From positions 1 through 64,000 of the forward strand of contig JASANG010003384.1 in the NCBI GenBank assembly GCA_030248215.1: 64,000 nucleotides of DNA, written 5' to 3'. The position numbers and the translations under genes were made by a program. The stretch is from Enoplolaimus lenunculus (lineage: Eukaryota > Nematoda > Enoplea > Enoplida > Thoracostomopsidae). Under the pieces are notes generated by a model. It had not been told where the DNA came from and did not search any database. It was given only the letters and a program-made list of their open reading frames with translations. This document shows positions 33,578 to 46,565 of the stretch, piece after piece. How positions within the stretch are numbered: position 1 is the stretch's first letter; every line of letters begins with the position of its first letter.

Positions 33578-33763
33578 TAAAATCTCGCAGCTATAGCCTA
33601 AAGCGTTGCAATTACGGTTCAGCGTTGATATAGTGCTATGCGGCTTTAGTCTGTAGTCAAATCTTGTTTTCCTGTTAATCGTCCATTCAGATTAAAAATT
33701 TAAGTCATTCCAAATTATCGCATTAGACTTAGTTTCACAAGCTCAGGGTTTGCAGAAAACATT

Positions 33764-34103
33764 GGCTGTGTTTCTGAATCCCTACTTAAATATCACTTGG
33801 TCCTTAAGTACGTGCTAAAGTATAAATACTTAGCCATTTTGTCGTTTTTAAATGCGTACTTAAGTAAAGTAAATACATAAGCCACGGACTAAATCTGATA
33901 AATTACAAATTAACCGTTCACATATACAAACCATGGTCCAACTGAAATTGCAGATTCGTAATGCCTCATTAATATAAATCAAAACTATTACTGTTTTGTT
34001 ATGACAATGGCTCACATTTGACGTTTACCTGTTTTGTTCGAAAGGTCAAGTATTTACTTAAGTAGGCGACTTAATATTTGAGTAAGATTTCAGAAACCCA
34101 GCC
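33764..34103. mobile_element. TIR element with GGCTGTGTTTCTGAA ends
   Basis: The left terminus GGCTGTGTTTCTGAATCCC is matched in inverse by the right terminus TTTCAGAAACCCAGCC; similarity runs for about 30 bp (ACTTAAATAT / ATATTTGAGT). Subterminal ACTTAAGTA motifs are repeated inside both arms. No flanking duplication identified. Confidence 0.7.
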
Positions 34104-37100
34104 TATATTTATTAATTATTGACAGTTATTCGCCTATACAGCTACGCAGTAGCTTCTCATCAAATAAACGAAGAGATGAAAATGAATAAAAATATCGGAT
34201 CTTGTACATTTTCCAGGTATTAAAGGTTGACGTATGCTTATGCGCATGCTTACTCAGCGTTAGGTTTAAGCAAACGTTTAGGCTTTACTTCAGGTAAGCG
34301 TATAAAAAGCCTAAGTCTAAGTAATAGAGTGTAAGATAAGTTTTTTCGGATATTTTCGAGGCAGGGTTCTGGCTTAAATCCGGTAAAACTGATATCTACG
34401 GATGTGGTGCCAAATACAATAGGCTAAACCTAAGCCTAATCCTGTGGGGAACAATCAAAATGTTGGCCCTTATCAATATCACTGGCGGTACGTTATTCTG
34501 TGGACTAGAACAGAGTAAGCTGAAGCTTTAGACTAATGTTTTGCTTGGCTTACGCTTAGGCTTAGGCTTAGGGATAAACTCATTCTTACGCTTAGGCTTA
34601 GGCTTGGGCTTAGGATTATGCTTATAATACTGTTCCGCCGCTGTTCTTTTACATTGGCCAAAATGTTAATAAACAACTGCAAATATATGCCGAAACAAAA
34701 CGACATGTACCGTACACTATCAGAAACTTTCGAAAATTCAATACAGTACTACTGACTGTTGGATCTTTAACGTTAACGACATACCCCCGCCATGCAGACA
34801 TATATACCATACGGTTAACAGTTATAACTCGCGTAAAAATATGAACAAAAAACGCGTAGGAAACATCACATTTCTTGTATGCAATTTTACTTGTCTGATT
34901 CTGCGGTTCACAAAAATTTGTCAAACTCTTCGCGTCAAAAAAATCACTAAAAAGTGGCAAAAAATTAATTTTTTCCTGTTAATTTCAGACTGAAAAGAAT
35001 GTGAAATGATAGAACGGGTTGTGTCGTCGTCGTCACGACATTAAAAAGTTGTTCGCCCTGTGATAATATTATATTCAAATTAAGAAAACGCGTAGCCAGG
35101 GTTTAAACGGCATGTAAAAGTTTTTTTGCTGCGAGCGAGTGTCGCCAGTGAGAATATTGTTCATCTGGATTGGACAGGTGCAAATGCTGCTAAAAGCGCT
35201 TTTTAATCTCTCCAGAAATTTCGAGAAAATAAGGTTAACTCTCGCTTCTGGCATCAGAGCGAGAATATTAAAAGATGATTTCAATCTATATATTAAAGCT
35301 GGAACACCCCACATACGTATTTTGGGCAATTTTTTAGCATTTACTCTGTTTTCAAAAATTTGTTTGGAAACACCCGTGATTGTTTTTTGTTCTATACGAA
35401 CAGAAAATTAGCATGGAAATCTTTGTGCTTTGGCTAACTTTGCGCGTTGCGCAACGCTGGCAGACTAGTATTATATTGTTTACAAAGCCGCCTCATCAGG
35501 ACCGGTCACTGAAGCACCACCAATAGTGACCAGTAAGCCAGCAAATCAAGGGTCGAACAAATCAGTGAAATTTTGACTATTTTGCGAAAAAATTAGTACA
35601 AAAAATTAATTATTTGAAATTTCAAAGAAAAACGAGTTAAAAAATTAACAACGAAATTTGATAGAAGACGAGCTGGGCGCGATGCAGAAACGATGATACA
35701 AAGCCGTCTATTAGATTGCCAACCAAAATATGTTTTTACAGTTGTCAAAACGGTCACACAAGAGTATTAAACACATTTGCTACTACTGTGTGAGGTTAAT
35801 TTAGAAACAAAATAGTTCGCGAAATATATATTTCCGTTTTTTTTATTATGTTATGCTTCGTTGGTGTTTATTTGTATCTGTTTTCTGCAAACAGCAATTT
35901 TCTAGTACATCATTAAAATGCACTTCACATCTCATCCTCCTTTATGAAGGAGTCCGTTTGCAGAGAATATCGAGATATGCGTACTCCTGTAAATATTATT
36001 TTTTCCAGGTAAAATTTAACAGTGAAAAAATTTTGTTTGCTTGCATACTGATGCACTAGTCAGCATCGGCGGTGCGTGCACATATAAGCGCAAAAATTGC
36101 ACTCATGCATGCATTTTGCAATATCTCATGTAATTTTTAAACGTAGTATTTTTGTAAAAAAAATTTATTTAAACACTCAGGCGCTGGAGTCCCATCGCAC
36201 TGTTGACACGTTGAGAAGCTAATCATCAACAAATCTTTTTGTTCATTCCACTACGTAGTTTTTAAATAAAAAAATAAAGTATTGTAAATGAAAACTAAAT
36301 GAAATCTCGTTCAAAATTTTGGATTCTGTCCCAAACAATGAAAGTGAGAGTATTTTTTACCGAAGGTTTCCGTAGCGAACAAAAAAGTACAAAGAATTTT
36401 TTCGTAAATGCTACCATAAATATCGTTCGCTGTTGTTTTATGCGACCGATTTATCAGGTCATGCGGCGCATTTTAATTTAAGGGCTAAAGGAAATTAAAA
36501 ATAAAATTTTTTGAAACAAACGGAAAATATTAAAATACAATTTGAATAAGTGGCCGTTGTATGGCAACTAATTTTTAACTTTGGACTTCAGGCTTGCACT
36601 TAGGCTTCGTAAATTGAAGGGTCGATATCGGTAAAAAGTTGTGAATTATATATTTACAACTGTGTTGCACAAACAATTCAAATGTATGTACTTTTCGGAT
36701 ACATATCCAGTGCTTACAGTTGAATCCTTCCCTTAATGACTTTCTTTGGCCCATATTACATTAAGAGGCGTCCAGGTTTCTAGGGGTTTTATAAGAGTAT
36801 GTTTAGATTTTTCTACAATACATTTTTTGGTTAGGCTTAGGAACACACTTTTACAGTGCTTAGGCTTAGAAATACGCTTAATCCACTGTTACGCCACTAA
36901 TAGTAACATTGGCCATGACTTGTTTAGATAAAACTACGTTCCAGGTTTGAACTTCAATAAAATCTATTCAATACGCTCATATTACGGAAAAATAAAATTT
37001 TATTTCATTTAAATATAATATATTGGCAATTAAAAACAAAAAACTGGTCAATAGCATATATATTACTACCATTTGGACACCATTTGAAAGCATAAAATTC

Positions 37101-37377
37101 TCTTAAAGGGTTTGATTTATATAATTCTGCTACTGGTATTGTCAGCTAAACCTGAGCAACTATCACGAAACGAATAACATCGCAACGCAGGAGATATAAA
37201 AATATTCAGCTTTTTAACAATTGTCGTCAGGTTCAACCGGAATTGCAATTTACCAGAATTGGCATTTGAAAAAATTACTGTAATCAAAAAGTTAAAAATA
37301 CATACTACCAAAAAATTTATTTTAATTTTTTCTCGCTATATAATCGGTGAAATATCCTTTAGTTGAAGATAGATATT

Positions 37378-37786
37378 TACTGTAGTGACCCGAATAAGAG
37401 TAGGGACTGATATTTATTTGACGTCTCCAGAGGGTACCCCCCTTGTTATTCGGTTACGGACTGTTATTTATTTTGAACCAGCCCTGCGCCACCGTTCCTT
37501 ACTGACATATATCTGGTATTGTAACTATCCGTTGAATTAAACGGTTTTTGCCTTATGTTAATATACTTAGGAATGTACTTTCAAAATTTAAGTAAGCTTT
37601 GAAGTTTCAAACTCAAATCATTTGGTCCTGGAGTGATTTATGCGCTACAATTAAGGATAATTGATATTTATGGACTCTAATTAGGGTTTAAGGACTCTAT
37701 CGACTTACGGACTCTTATTAGGGATACGGACTCCTATTGATTGGGAGTAAAAATGGGGTCCCCCTCTTATTCGGGTAAATACAGTA
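37378..37786 (+). mobile_element. MITE family A, copy 4, best preserved
   Basis: The left end TACTGTAGTGACCCGAATAA and right end CTTATTCGGGTAAATACAGTA are inverted with three mismatches in 23 bp. The 409-bp interior is the reference for the family. Start and end share TA, consistent with TA target duplication. Confidence 0.85.
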
Positions 37787-38055
37787 CTTACCTAGTCTGC
37801 TGTATTTTAGATTTTGGTTATACACGGCAGCGATATCTACCCTCGATGGTTTATTTTCGGTAATTGTCAAGGTTGATATACTATACCAATGAAATCTATG
37901 TTATTTTTATCGTCATTTTTTAGTAAAATGCAGAACTTCCATCGACCACAATTTAATACCGGAATTTTATATTCCTAACCGCTATGTGAAAAAATGCCGG
38001 AACCGGAATTCCGGTTGCACCCTGGACGTTATAAATAAGACAACTATTTCTCGAA

Positions 38056-38168
38056 AGGAAGAAATTGTCTTATAAATTTCCAGGAAGAAATTCACGTTTT
38101 ATAAATTTCCAGGAAGAAATTGATGTCTTATACATTTCCAGGAAGAAATTGATGTCTTATAAATTTCG
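38056..38168. repeat. tandem repeat of about 32 bp, four units
   Basis: Unit GGAAGAAATTGATGTCTTAT followed by AAATTTCCA, repeated four times with small changes. It lies just after a CCGGAATTCCGG repeat end. Confidence 0.85.
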
Positions 38169-40302
38169 AACAGTAATTTTTTTAATATAAGACATTCATG
38201 CTTTATCCATTTCAGAAACGAATTTCTAATCTGTTTAAGGCCATTAATGTCTGAAATACGAAACATTTATGTCTTCAATGTTTAAGGTAGTATGTGTTGA
38301 AATTTCAATACAATTTATTTTGTGTGTAGGATACTTCCGCCACCTCGCGGATCCGCTACTTTAGGTATGTTACACAATAAACAACCAGATTTCAAGTTCA
38401 AAATATATGTAAAAGTTATGAAAATTCACGATTTCATAAATAAATACAAGACAAATACAAAATGACTAGAATGGAATAAAAACATTATTTCTATTATGAC
38501 GGTTAAAACAGAATGTTCACAGCAAGCACAAACACCATACATAGAAACAACTAGCACAATTTGGGTCATATATTTTTCTGAACCGCACGCACCCGAACGC
38601 CATTCGCTACCGCGTGTCACAGATAAAAGCCAATTTTAGAGTTGCCGAGCAGCGATGCTGATTTTTGACATGACAAACGGTGGCGTGCGGCGCTGAGCGG
38701 CGACCACAGTCAAAACGTTAAGTTTTTAGAAACCACCAACTCGAATTTAAGACGGAATTGTCAAATATTATACACAAAGCTTTAACAGGAAAAATTGTTA
38801 ATCTTTGAAACACCAGTTATGCTCAAACAAATAATTATGGTTCGCCATAGAACAGAAACACACAATGCTAAAGGTGACAAAGCTGAAAATCACAGGAAAG
38901 AAAATCACTGGAAAAGTACAACTAAGTATAAGTATGCTAAAATGAACCAACTATAAGCACGCAATAAGAACTTAAATCAACGAAACAACACAGTTAAACA
39001 CACGTGCAAGTTTATGCAGTTTCAATTAATCCCTGAAAACAAGGATTGCTCTTTACGGAGGGCCGTTGGATAATATAAAACTTTAAACTAATTTGTGTTT
39101 GGCGCGTATCAGCCAATGCTACTTTGAGGGACATAACAGCTGCATTAGCATATTCCGCATCCTAAGCCTCAGCATAAGGATAACCGTGTAAATTCCTAGG
39201 ACTAAACTTCAGCAAAAAATTAGTAAAACGCTTAAGCTTACTCCATCGGAGCCTCACACAAAAACGGCACGCCCCTCAAAGTAACATGGGTCACTATACT
39301 TTCAAGCCGGTGTTTGCTTAACTGAAGTTTAGACCTAAACATTTTTGCACCAAAAAGTTACAACAATCAATATACCACCATTCATTGCAGTTGTACATTA
39401 ATCTGCGTTCGCGCTCTCTCGAAGAAAAGCAAACAACGCCTAAATGACGTTCATTCAATGCAAAACAATGATGTACAGACAGACAGCTACAAAAAACTTC
39501 AACTTAGCATGTCATCCATAATATTATTCCAATTTGTTCAATATTTTGCTCTTACAACGAGGTAAGATTTCGTTCTCCATGGCACCATTCCAATAGCATG
39601 TTTTGCAAACGAATGTTGCAAACGTTATCATAGCATTGGCCACTGATGTGTTTACTTCTCGCAATAGACTTGAAATGTTTATTTACTTTTTGAAGTCCGC
39701 AAATCCAGCATATTGCATTTCGTCACTCTTTTAGTTTATTAGTACCAGCAACAAGTTAAAACGTTCGTTCGACCTCCTTTCAACTATGGAATTTTATAAA
39801 GGGGCAAAAACACTCAGCAATTTCCTCGAAATCCCAGTTGAACATGCACCACTAGTTACCAGTTGAAACATCAAATATTCGCCACACCGTGTCAATTTGT
39901 TAAACCTCATACTTCACAGTGCAATCATTAACAATAAGCCACCTTCCGCTAATTATCAGTATGCCCCAACGAAACCATTCAATGCGCAAACCTGCGCTAC
40001 ATACACCACCATTACTACTGCCACACAAATTATTTCAATCCAATCCACCCAGCATCCAATATAATTAGAAATTATTAGCTATGTCTGCAAATGTACTCTC
40101 GTGAGCAACGCCACTCGAAAAACAAAAGGAAAACCAGAAATATATGTCGGATATCAGGCACAAACGTAGCCAAGAAAGTTACTATGACTAATGTAAGGGT
40201 TGGTAACTGAATATAAGGATTAAGGTAGTCAAGAAAAACGGAAAGTCGTTTGCTCCAGTAACAGCCAAGGCACACGGACATTACAAAACTACAAATATCA
40301 TT

Positions 40303-43300
40303 TTATTCATCGGCAGGAATCGTACACGAAATAGCGTCTATATTGCAATCCGGGTAAACCTGAAGGTTAGGATTGTCCAAATCACCTCGATTTTTGTGAG
40401 GCGCATCAGGATCTACATCTTGCGGCGGACCAAAATTTTTGACACAGGCGCAACGGGACTGTGAGGTACCAGGTTGAAATAGTTTACGCGGAACACCGAC
40501 CCAATCACGTTCGATGCCTCCGCTAAAACAAAACACTTAAATAAAACGGTTTAAAGATTAGGTAATATTTACGACAAATGCAGTTCGTATTGAAAGGTAA
40601 ATATTAACTTAATACAATCAGACTACGCTATTATTCACAACAACTATCTGTTTTAAACACACTGTATTAGTTTTTAGTCAAATTCATACGTTAAAACGAA
40701 AATATGTTTTAGTGAGCTATATTCAATTTTTGCCAGCAGAGAGAAGTGAATCCCCATATATCCGAGCTATTCCGCTCCAATCAATCACCCAGTCTACCCT
40801 CAGATTGGTTCCCACCACTTTTCTAACGCTCAAGAGTAAGCAATAACTAATATCGAGTTTTAGACACTGCACGAGTGCAAATAATAGCAAGAACACTAAA
40901 ATCAGCAAAAAGTAAAGTGCTAAAACTAGCTAACACCCTATAAGATTAGTGTACATAAGTCTAATACTACATAAAGTGAAACCCTCAGGGTACGCCGTGC
41001 CTGTACATCAGCATGATAATCCTCATTATACATAAACCTCGCGGAGCAACACCAACAAGGTATATACTGGTACAAAAGAAGGGATGTGCCGAATAACCAG
41101 CATCGGTAATATTCGGCACTTTTTATGACTATTGGCATCGGGACTGCAAGAAACTGCCGATTTTTTGGTCACACTTTTTGCACTAACAGTGAGTTGATAC
41201 ACTATCAGTTTAACTTGTTGGTCTATGTTACTGAACCGTTGGCATAAGATTCTAGCAGTTTATGGTGAAAGTCTTCGCGTTTATAATAATAATGTAATGT
41301 AGTTCCTGTATACTCATTAAACATCGTGTATTAAAATTGGAATCGGTATCGGTATCGCATATTTTCAAAATAAACATAGGCATCGGTAGCGACATCGGCA
41401 AAAAATTTTGTATCAGAACATTTTTTACAAAAAGGTTTAAGACATGTATAACGTCAACCTAGGTAAATGTCATTGCTGCCACAGATATACAGCAGTACAA
41501 ACTAACTGGGAGGTGTAACGCAATAATTTACTAATACCAAAACCTGAAGGTTTATTAAACTACGAAAAAACTGAACGCATTTATGGCCATAAGTTAACAT
41601 TTCCATTTTATTTGAAAATATATTAACCGTCTGTATCAACTACCAGAGAAGCGTTCAAGCAACAAGTCACTGCCGTTCATTTAGGAGCCCAGATCCAACC
41701 CACTAGTCACTAATAAGTCAGGGTCTTACACTTTAAACTAAATACAGAATATTCACTTTGTGACAAGTTGATTCTCCTGTCAACTATTTACCTACCGTCA
41801 ATGCATCAAATACAACCGCACATGCATCAAATACAAGTTTTTACCTGAAATGAAAACAACTTAATACAATCAAAAACGATTCATTTTCAGTCATATTGTT
41901 ATTACCTTTTGTTCGTACACCACACCCGGCCACCTTTGGTCGGGCTCCACTCAGAATTGCATGGAGGATATCGTGCAGACTCATTCGCTTGCTCTTTACG
42001 CCACCGATGAGCTTCGGCAAATTGACGCTCGGCACTTTTGAGTCGTTTCGTTGGATTGCCACTGGCATCGTAGTAAAGGCCTTGGAGGTAACCTGGAAAC
42101 TTAGCATACAATACAAACTCATATAAATCTGGTGGAAATATTTCATTAAAAACGTAAAAACATAATAACCTTTCCCATAAATTCAAGCGTATATTGTAGA
42201 CATAAAATTGAAACTAAGAATAATCGATGTTATATAACCAGTTTTACTAATATCTACGCTGACTAATAAAATATAGTTTGAGGTATTTTAATACATTAGT
42301 CACCGACACCAAATTCTTTACCCACAAAAGGATACTGCTTGCTATAGAAGCTCATCCACTCTTCGATACCAAGTAAATCCTGATGCGACAGTCCTGTGAT
42401 GTCACTTTTGAGCCCATTGTCAGTGAAATCACCTGTTACAAACGCTCTTGTTGCATCCTTCCCTGAAAGCACCTTACCAGTGCATGGGCATTCATTTTTT
42501 ACTTGTCTAGGTGGTACATAACAACATAATCTTCTAATCTATGAACCCTTAATATTGTGTCCAGTAAATTCACATACATCACGTCTCGCTCAATATATAT
42601 ATCAGGGTACAACCGGATTTCCGGCTTCGGCTCAATATCCGCCAAGCAGGGTGCAACCGGAATTCCGGTTCCGGTTCCGGCATTTTTTCACCTTCCGGTT
42701 CCGGTTCCGGTAAATTTTTACCGGATTTAAAAATTCCGGTATTATAATTTGGCCGTTTTCTTAACTTTGCTAATTTTTAAGAATCTCTTTTGAAAGCCAC
42801 TTGTACTCCGAATATAAGCCATTGATGGTGGATTTCACTTCAGTCGATGATGAAAATCTAAAATACAACAAATAAAATAAAACCTATGTTCGACTAAGGT
42901 TATTTCACAAATAATAGAGCAAAAAATAAGATTAAAATGAAATTTTTGGTGAAATGCATTTTTCATTTTCCGGTTCCGGTTCCGGTAAAATTTTCAAATT
43001 CCGGTTCCGGTTCCGGTAAATTGTAATTCCGGTTGCACCCTGCCGCCAAGTTAAAATACCGGAGCCGGATCTCGATTTTTTACCGGAGCCGGAAATCTTT
43101 AAAAACTTCAAAAAATTTATACCATCATTCGTATTTTTGCCAGTACCATCGGACTGACTGGCTTTGCCAAGTACCATCGGACTGACTGACTTACTCTTAC
43201 ATGTTTTTTATGTCGCGCATGTACGTAATGTTGATTTTTGAATGTGATGTTTAACAATAACGCTGAAAAATCAGCAGTACATTTCTGTTATTCCTAAGAC

Positions 43301-44401
43301 TAAGCCTAAGTTCAAAGTAAAAATGGGTGTATAGTTAAGTAAGGAAAAATAATATCTTGTTTCCGAGCCAGGGATGGCGGAGACCGGAAATGAAAAGTAT
43401 CGGTCTCGGTCATTGGTTATCACCGAAAAACATAAAATTTTCAAAAGAAATTATTTCTAGAGTCGGTTCCAAACCAGCGAGAGTCAAGAAACCGAGACTT
43501 GCCAAATACCGAAACTTGCTGAGACCGAGAACTCCCATCCCTGATCTTAACCACCTTTGACCTACAGAAAACTGGACTCCCTTAAAGGGAACATGAACTA
43601 AGTGAATATTGCAACTGAATGCAACGCTACAAAAACATAGAACAGTATAATATATATACGTATCTACCTGCAAAGAAATGATAGCCCCCTCGTGGACCAT
43701 AATGTTTGCTACCCTTCTGAACATCAAAAACCTTGCCCATCACTGCAAGGTACAATCCTTTAGACCGTTTTGAACCGTCATACATAGCAAGGTCTTTCAC
43801 TGTGAACACCTGAAATACAAATATGTATCATCCAATCTTGTAACTCACGGAACATATATTTCAGAAAAAATGAACAAACTCTGTTGTCAAACCAACCGTG
43901 AATACATGAAACATCATAAGTTCAGCAGAATAACATGTGTTAAACTTTTATTAGGTTTAGAACACAAATTTTTATTTGGTTTAAAAAAGTTTGTTGGTAC
44001 ACCACTGACTCAAAATCGTATATGAGTGCAGTTCTTATAACCTATATCTTGCAATACGTAAATAAACTACTTGCCTGCACTGTTGATTGCTCATCTTGTT
44101 CCTGATCGTCTTCGTCATTTTGTTTGTCAGATTCTTCAGTCTCAGCAACAAACTTTTCTTTTGTTTTCTTTCGTCGCTTCGGACTTGACGGTAAGGATTG
44201 CTTACCAGGGTCGGTTGGTCTTGTCTTAGAAGGTTGAGCTGGTTCGACATCTTCACCATTATCGGATGAGGTTCTCAGATCTTTAGTGTTTCTGAATGGC
44301 CACATATCTGGCACAGGGATATCAACGTTGAAATAACTTACAAGAAACGCAACAAAAAACACTTCCGCACCAACGATAAACAAAACTTTTGAGTGGAGCA
44401 T
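40303..44401 (-). CDS. CYB5D2: neuferricin (cytochrome b5 domain-containing protein 2, MAPR family)
   Basis: Haem-binding MAPR-family protein, secreted or membrane-anchored, linked in vertebrates to neuronal differentiation. Exons (-): 44401-44075, 43809-43668, 42462-42322, 42092-41906, 40522-40303. They total 1017 nt, 338 aa. Residues 5-25 are a hydrophobic anchor (VLFIVGAEVFFVAFLVSYF). Residues 26-109 form a charged linker rich in K, E, D and S, longer than in vertebrate neuferricin. The cytochrome b5-like domain starts at 110 with VFTVKDLAMYDGSKRSKGLY and contains KVFDVQKGSKHYGPRGGYHF and AFVTGDFTDNG. The family-specific C-terminal half has YPPCNSEWS, GGRVWCT, then GGIERDWVGVPRKLFQPG. The first intron uses a probable GC donor (GCAG|GCAAGT). 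The stop codon overlaps an AATAAA at 40302-40307. Family assignment is secure. Confidence 0.95.
41081..41405. mobile_element. repeat family E (GGGATGTGCCGA ends), intronic
   Basis: It begins AGGGATGTGCCGAATAACC and includes ATATTCGGCACTTTTTATGA and ATCGGTATCGGTATCGCAT blocks. Related, shorter copies are at 62113-62300 (GGGGTGTGCCGAATTATCGG) and 63803-63925 (GGATGTGTCGATTAATCGGC). Short GATACC/GGTATC iterations recall simple-repeat-bearing hAT-type MITEs. Confidence 0.55.
42647..43042. mobile_element. hAT-type MITE with CCGGAA iterations, 8-bp duplication, nested
   Basis: Perfect flanking repeats CCGCCAAG (42639-42646 and 43043-43050) surround inverted termini CAGGGTGCAACCGGAATT and AATTCCGGTTGCACCCTG. 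Both subterminal parts carry repeated CCGGTT/AACCGG units. It is about 396 bp and nearly identical to 61615-61993. It sits inside an older element of related type whose ends lie near 42602 and 43100, within the neuferricin intron. Confidence 0.93.
43369..43543. mobile_element. short TIR element with CAGGGATGG ends
   Basis: It starts CAGGGATGGCGGAGACCG and ends GAGAACTCCCATCCCTG. Internal GGTCTCGGT / ACCGAGAC motifs are repeated. CAGGG termini suggest the hAT type, but no flanking duplication is clear. Lies in the neuferricin intron, overlapping the region of the decayed TTAGGC-like hexamers at about 43290. Confidence 0.6.
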
Positions 44402-46169
44402 TTTGATTCGGCGTCGGTCAATGTTTATGAATAAGCTTACTCTTTACGACCAATGCATACAAGGAATACTACGCCAACTTCACGATATTAAAACAATTAT
44501 CTAATCGTTTCGTTTATTTCCTTAAAAATGATGACAATTGAATGCGATAGTAACTGACTGCCGAGTGGGGCCCCAGTGTGCACAATATATCGCACTGGTG
44601 CCCAACTTCGGCATCCCTTGACCTCCCAGCTATGTCGTTTCCTTGGCCAGTCTCCGTTTCTAAGTTGTGATCTGTACATTTCCAGTGCCACATTATTCTT
44701 GCCATATTACTTATTTGAGTGCCAATACTACTACGCTTTACTACTTTCTGTGAAAAATTACTTAAAACTTACCTTATTTCCGGTCAAATTCAACAATGTC
44801 ATTTGTGTGCATGTTTTGCATTGTATTTTCACCATCTCACACCATATTTTCCTACCACTTTCATACGAGCGTTATCATACGATCATTATGTTTTGCCAAT
44901 TCCTTACCAATAAAACACATTTTATGCAATTTCTGTAATCCCATATTTTCTGCTATCTTGTATTTTTCTATTTCTGTGTTTTCAGACATCCGTTTTCCAC
45001 TTAATGCTAATTTTTAGGTGTTCATTCCATTTCAGTAGTAATACCCCTGCCGTGGGATCTGCTGCGTTTGCTGTACAAACCCAGGGTTTTTAACGTCACT
45101 AAAAAATTTTTTTACGAGAATTTTGATGGACTGTCATCAGAAATCTAAAAATGTTGACTCTAACTCTAAACACAATCATATAGTCAAAGCAAATATGGCG
45201 GATCCTACTAAATTCCAACAGCCCTCAGTCATGGTCATGCTAAATCTTAACTTGGGATTTTAGGTTTTGTAAAGAAAACATTACAACAAATAGTCCGAAC
45301 TGAAACAAAAATTGCGATACTCATCCATAATCTTAAAAATTTCGGTGCATCCGCCATTTTTCCTTCAAAAATTTAGAAAGGCCGGTGAACATTTGCACGT
45401 CTGAATTGTGTTGCCAGAAAAATAAAATCTATTTGAAATTTATGCAGTATGCACTTCAATATCCGTTTTCCGTTTCAGTTTTTTCAATCACTATCCGTTT
45501 CCGTTTCTACATCCTGCAAATGTTTTGTGATTGCTTTTAGAAAGGTATGTGCAACCGTACCTTTATGGACGAAATGCTTAGTAAATTTAATTTGAAAGTG
45601 TTTCATATCAAATTATTTTGAGCGATTTAAACCCCTTCCTTGCTTGTTATCCCTTAGAAACATTATCTTAATACTTGTTTACATCTTTAAGACTAAGCTG
45701 CCATGTTTATTCCCTAGAAACAATTTAGATATATATTGTGTTTAGTTATATGAAATCTGGGCTAATGTTGAATCCTCTGCTAGATTAGCTAACTTTACAA
45801 ACCTAAGCGTACACTTAAACACACTCGCCTAAGGTTTGCAAGCCTAAGTTTGTCTTAAGCCAACACCTAACAGTTTACAGTTACAATCCTAAGCAAAACC
45901 GTACGGCCTAAGGTGTGTTGTATTCTTCTATATCTACAGGTATTAAGCCTAAAAGTCAAAATTCATCTAATGTTTATATAAGTGTTAGTGTGTCCTAAGC
46001 TCACACCAAAATCTTAATGTAAGATCAGATATCGTTCATATATATTTCCCCTAAGTCTGTCTAAAATTTGTAAGCCTTCATCAGTCCTTAGCACGCACCT
46101 AAAAATTTATAAGCCCAAGCAAAAACCTATGGCCTAGGGTATGTTGTATTCTTCCAAGTCTTCTAAGAT

Positions 46170-46565
46170 CAGGGTGCAAAGCGGAACTGGATTATACCAG
46201 AATCGGAATCGTAATCCGAACAGCAAATTTATACAGGAATTGTAATCGGAATCGGAATAGGAACTAGAACTTTTTGTGACTGTACGGATAAATTGTATTG
46301 ACAAATATAATGTTGATTTACGGTGCGTGTTGGCTGACAACAATTTCCAAAAAGGATGCATGAACAAGTTGACGATGATTTTTTGGTTGTGTAAAAGCTA
46401 ATCTACAATCAATAATATTGATACGTTAACTCATCGAAAGCAATTTAATAGATAATACAGAATTTTTATGCAACGTATCACAACAAATACGATTAAAATT
46501 AAAATTTCAAAACTCCGATTCCGATGGGTTGTGCAATCGGAATCGGAATTCCGATTGCACCATAT
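46170..46565. mobile_element. hAT-like MITE with GGAATC iterations
   Basis: It starts CAGGGTGCAAAGCGGAACTG and ends CCGATTGCACCATA. AATCGGAATCGGAAT-type units lie at both sides, analogous to the CCGGAA units of the 42647 element. Flanks share only a short TCTAA match. Confidence 0.65.

Larger units (their letters stand above)
26530..40302. other. long region without a recognisable gene
   Basis: AT-rich sequence without splice-linked coding stretches that I can recognise on either strand. It contains TIR elements (27578-27711, 33764-34103, 37378-37786), decayed TTAGGC-bearing elements (about 28180-28240, 34505-34665, 36749-36914, 39062-39292), an (ATT)n microsatellite at 30128-30258, and tandem repeats (33498-33577, 38056-38168). 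There is a tRNA-like A-box segment near 32065-32120 and a CCGGAATT-type repeat end at 37966-38026. Regulatory sequence for the mucin gene may lie at its left edge. Open frames of 60-140 codons here are short, low-complexity or without splice context. Confidence 0.6.

Noticed and set aside
34649-34960. 103-codon minus-strand frame in the gene-poor region
   Set aside because: No family resemblance, no splice signals in register, and it overlaps the end of a decayed TTAGGC-bearing element.
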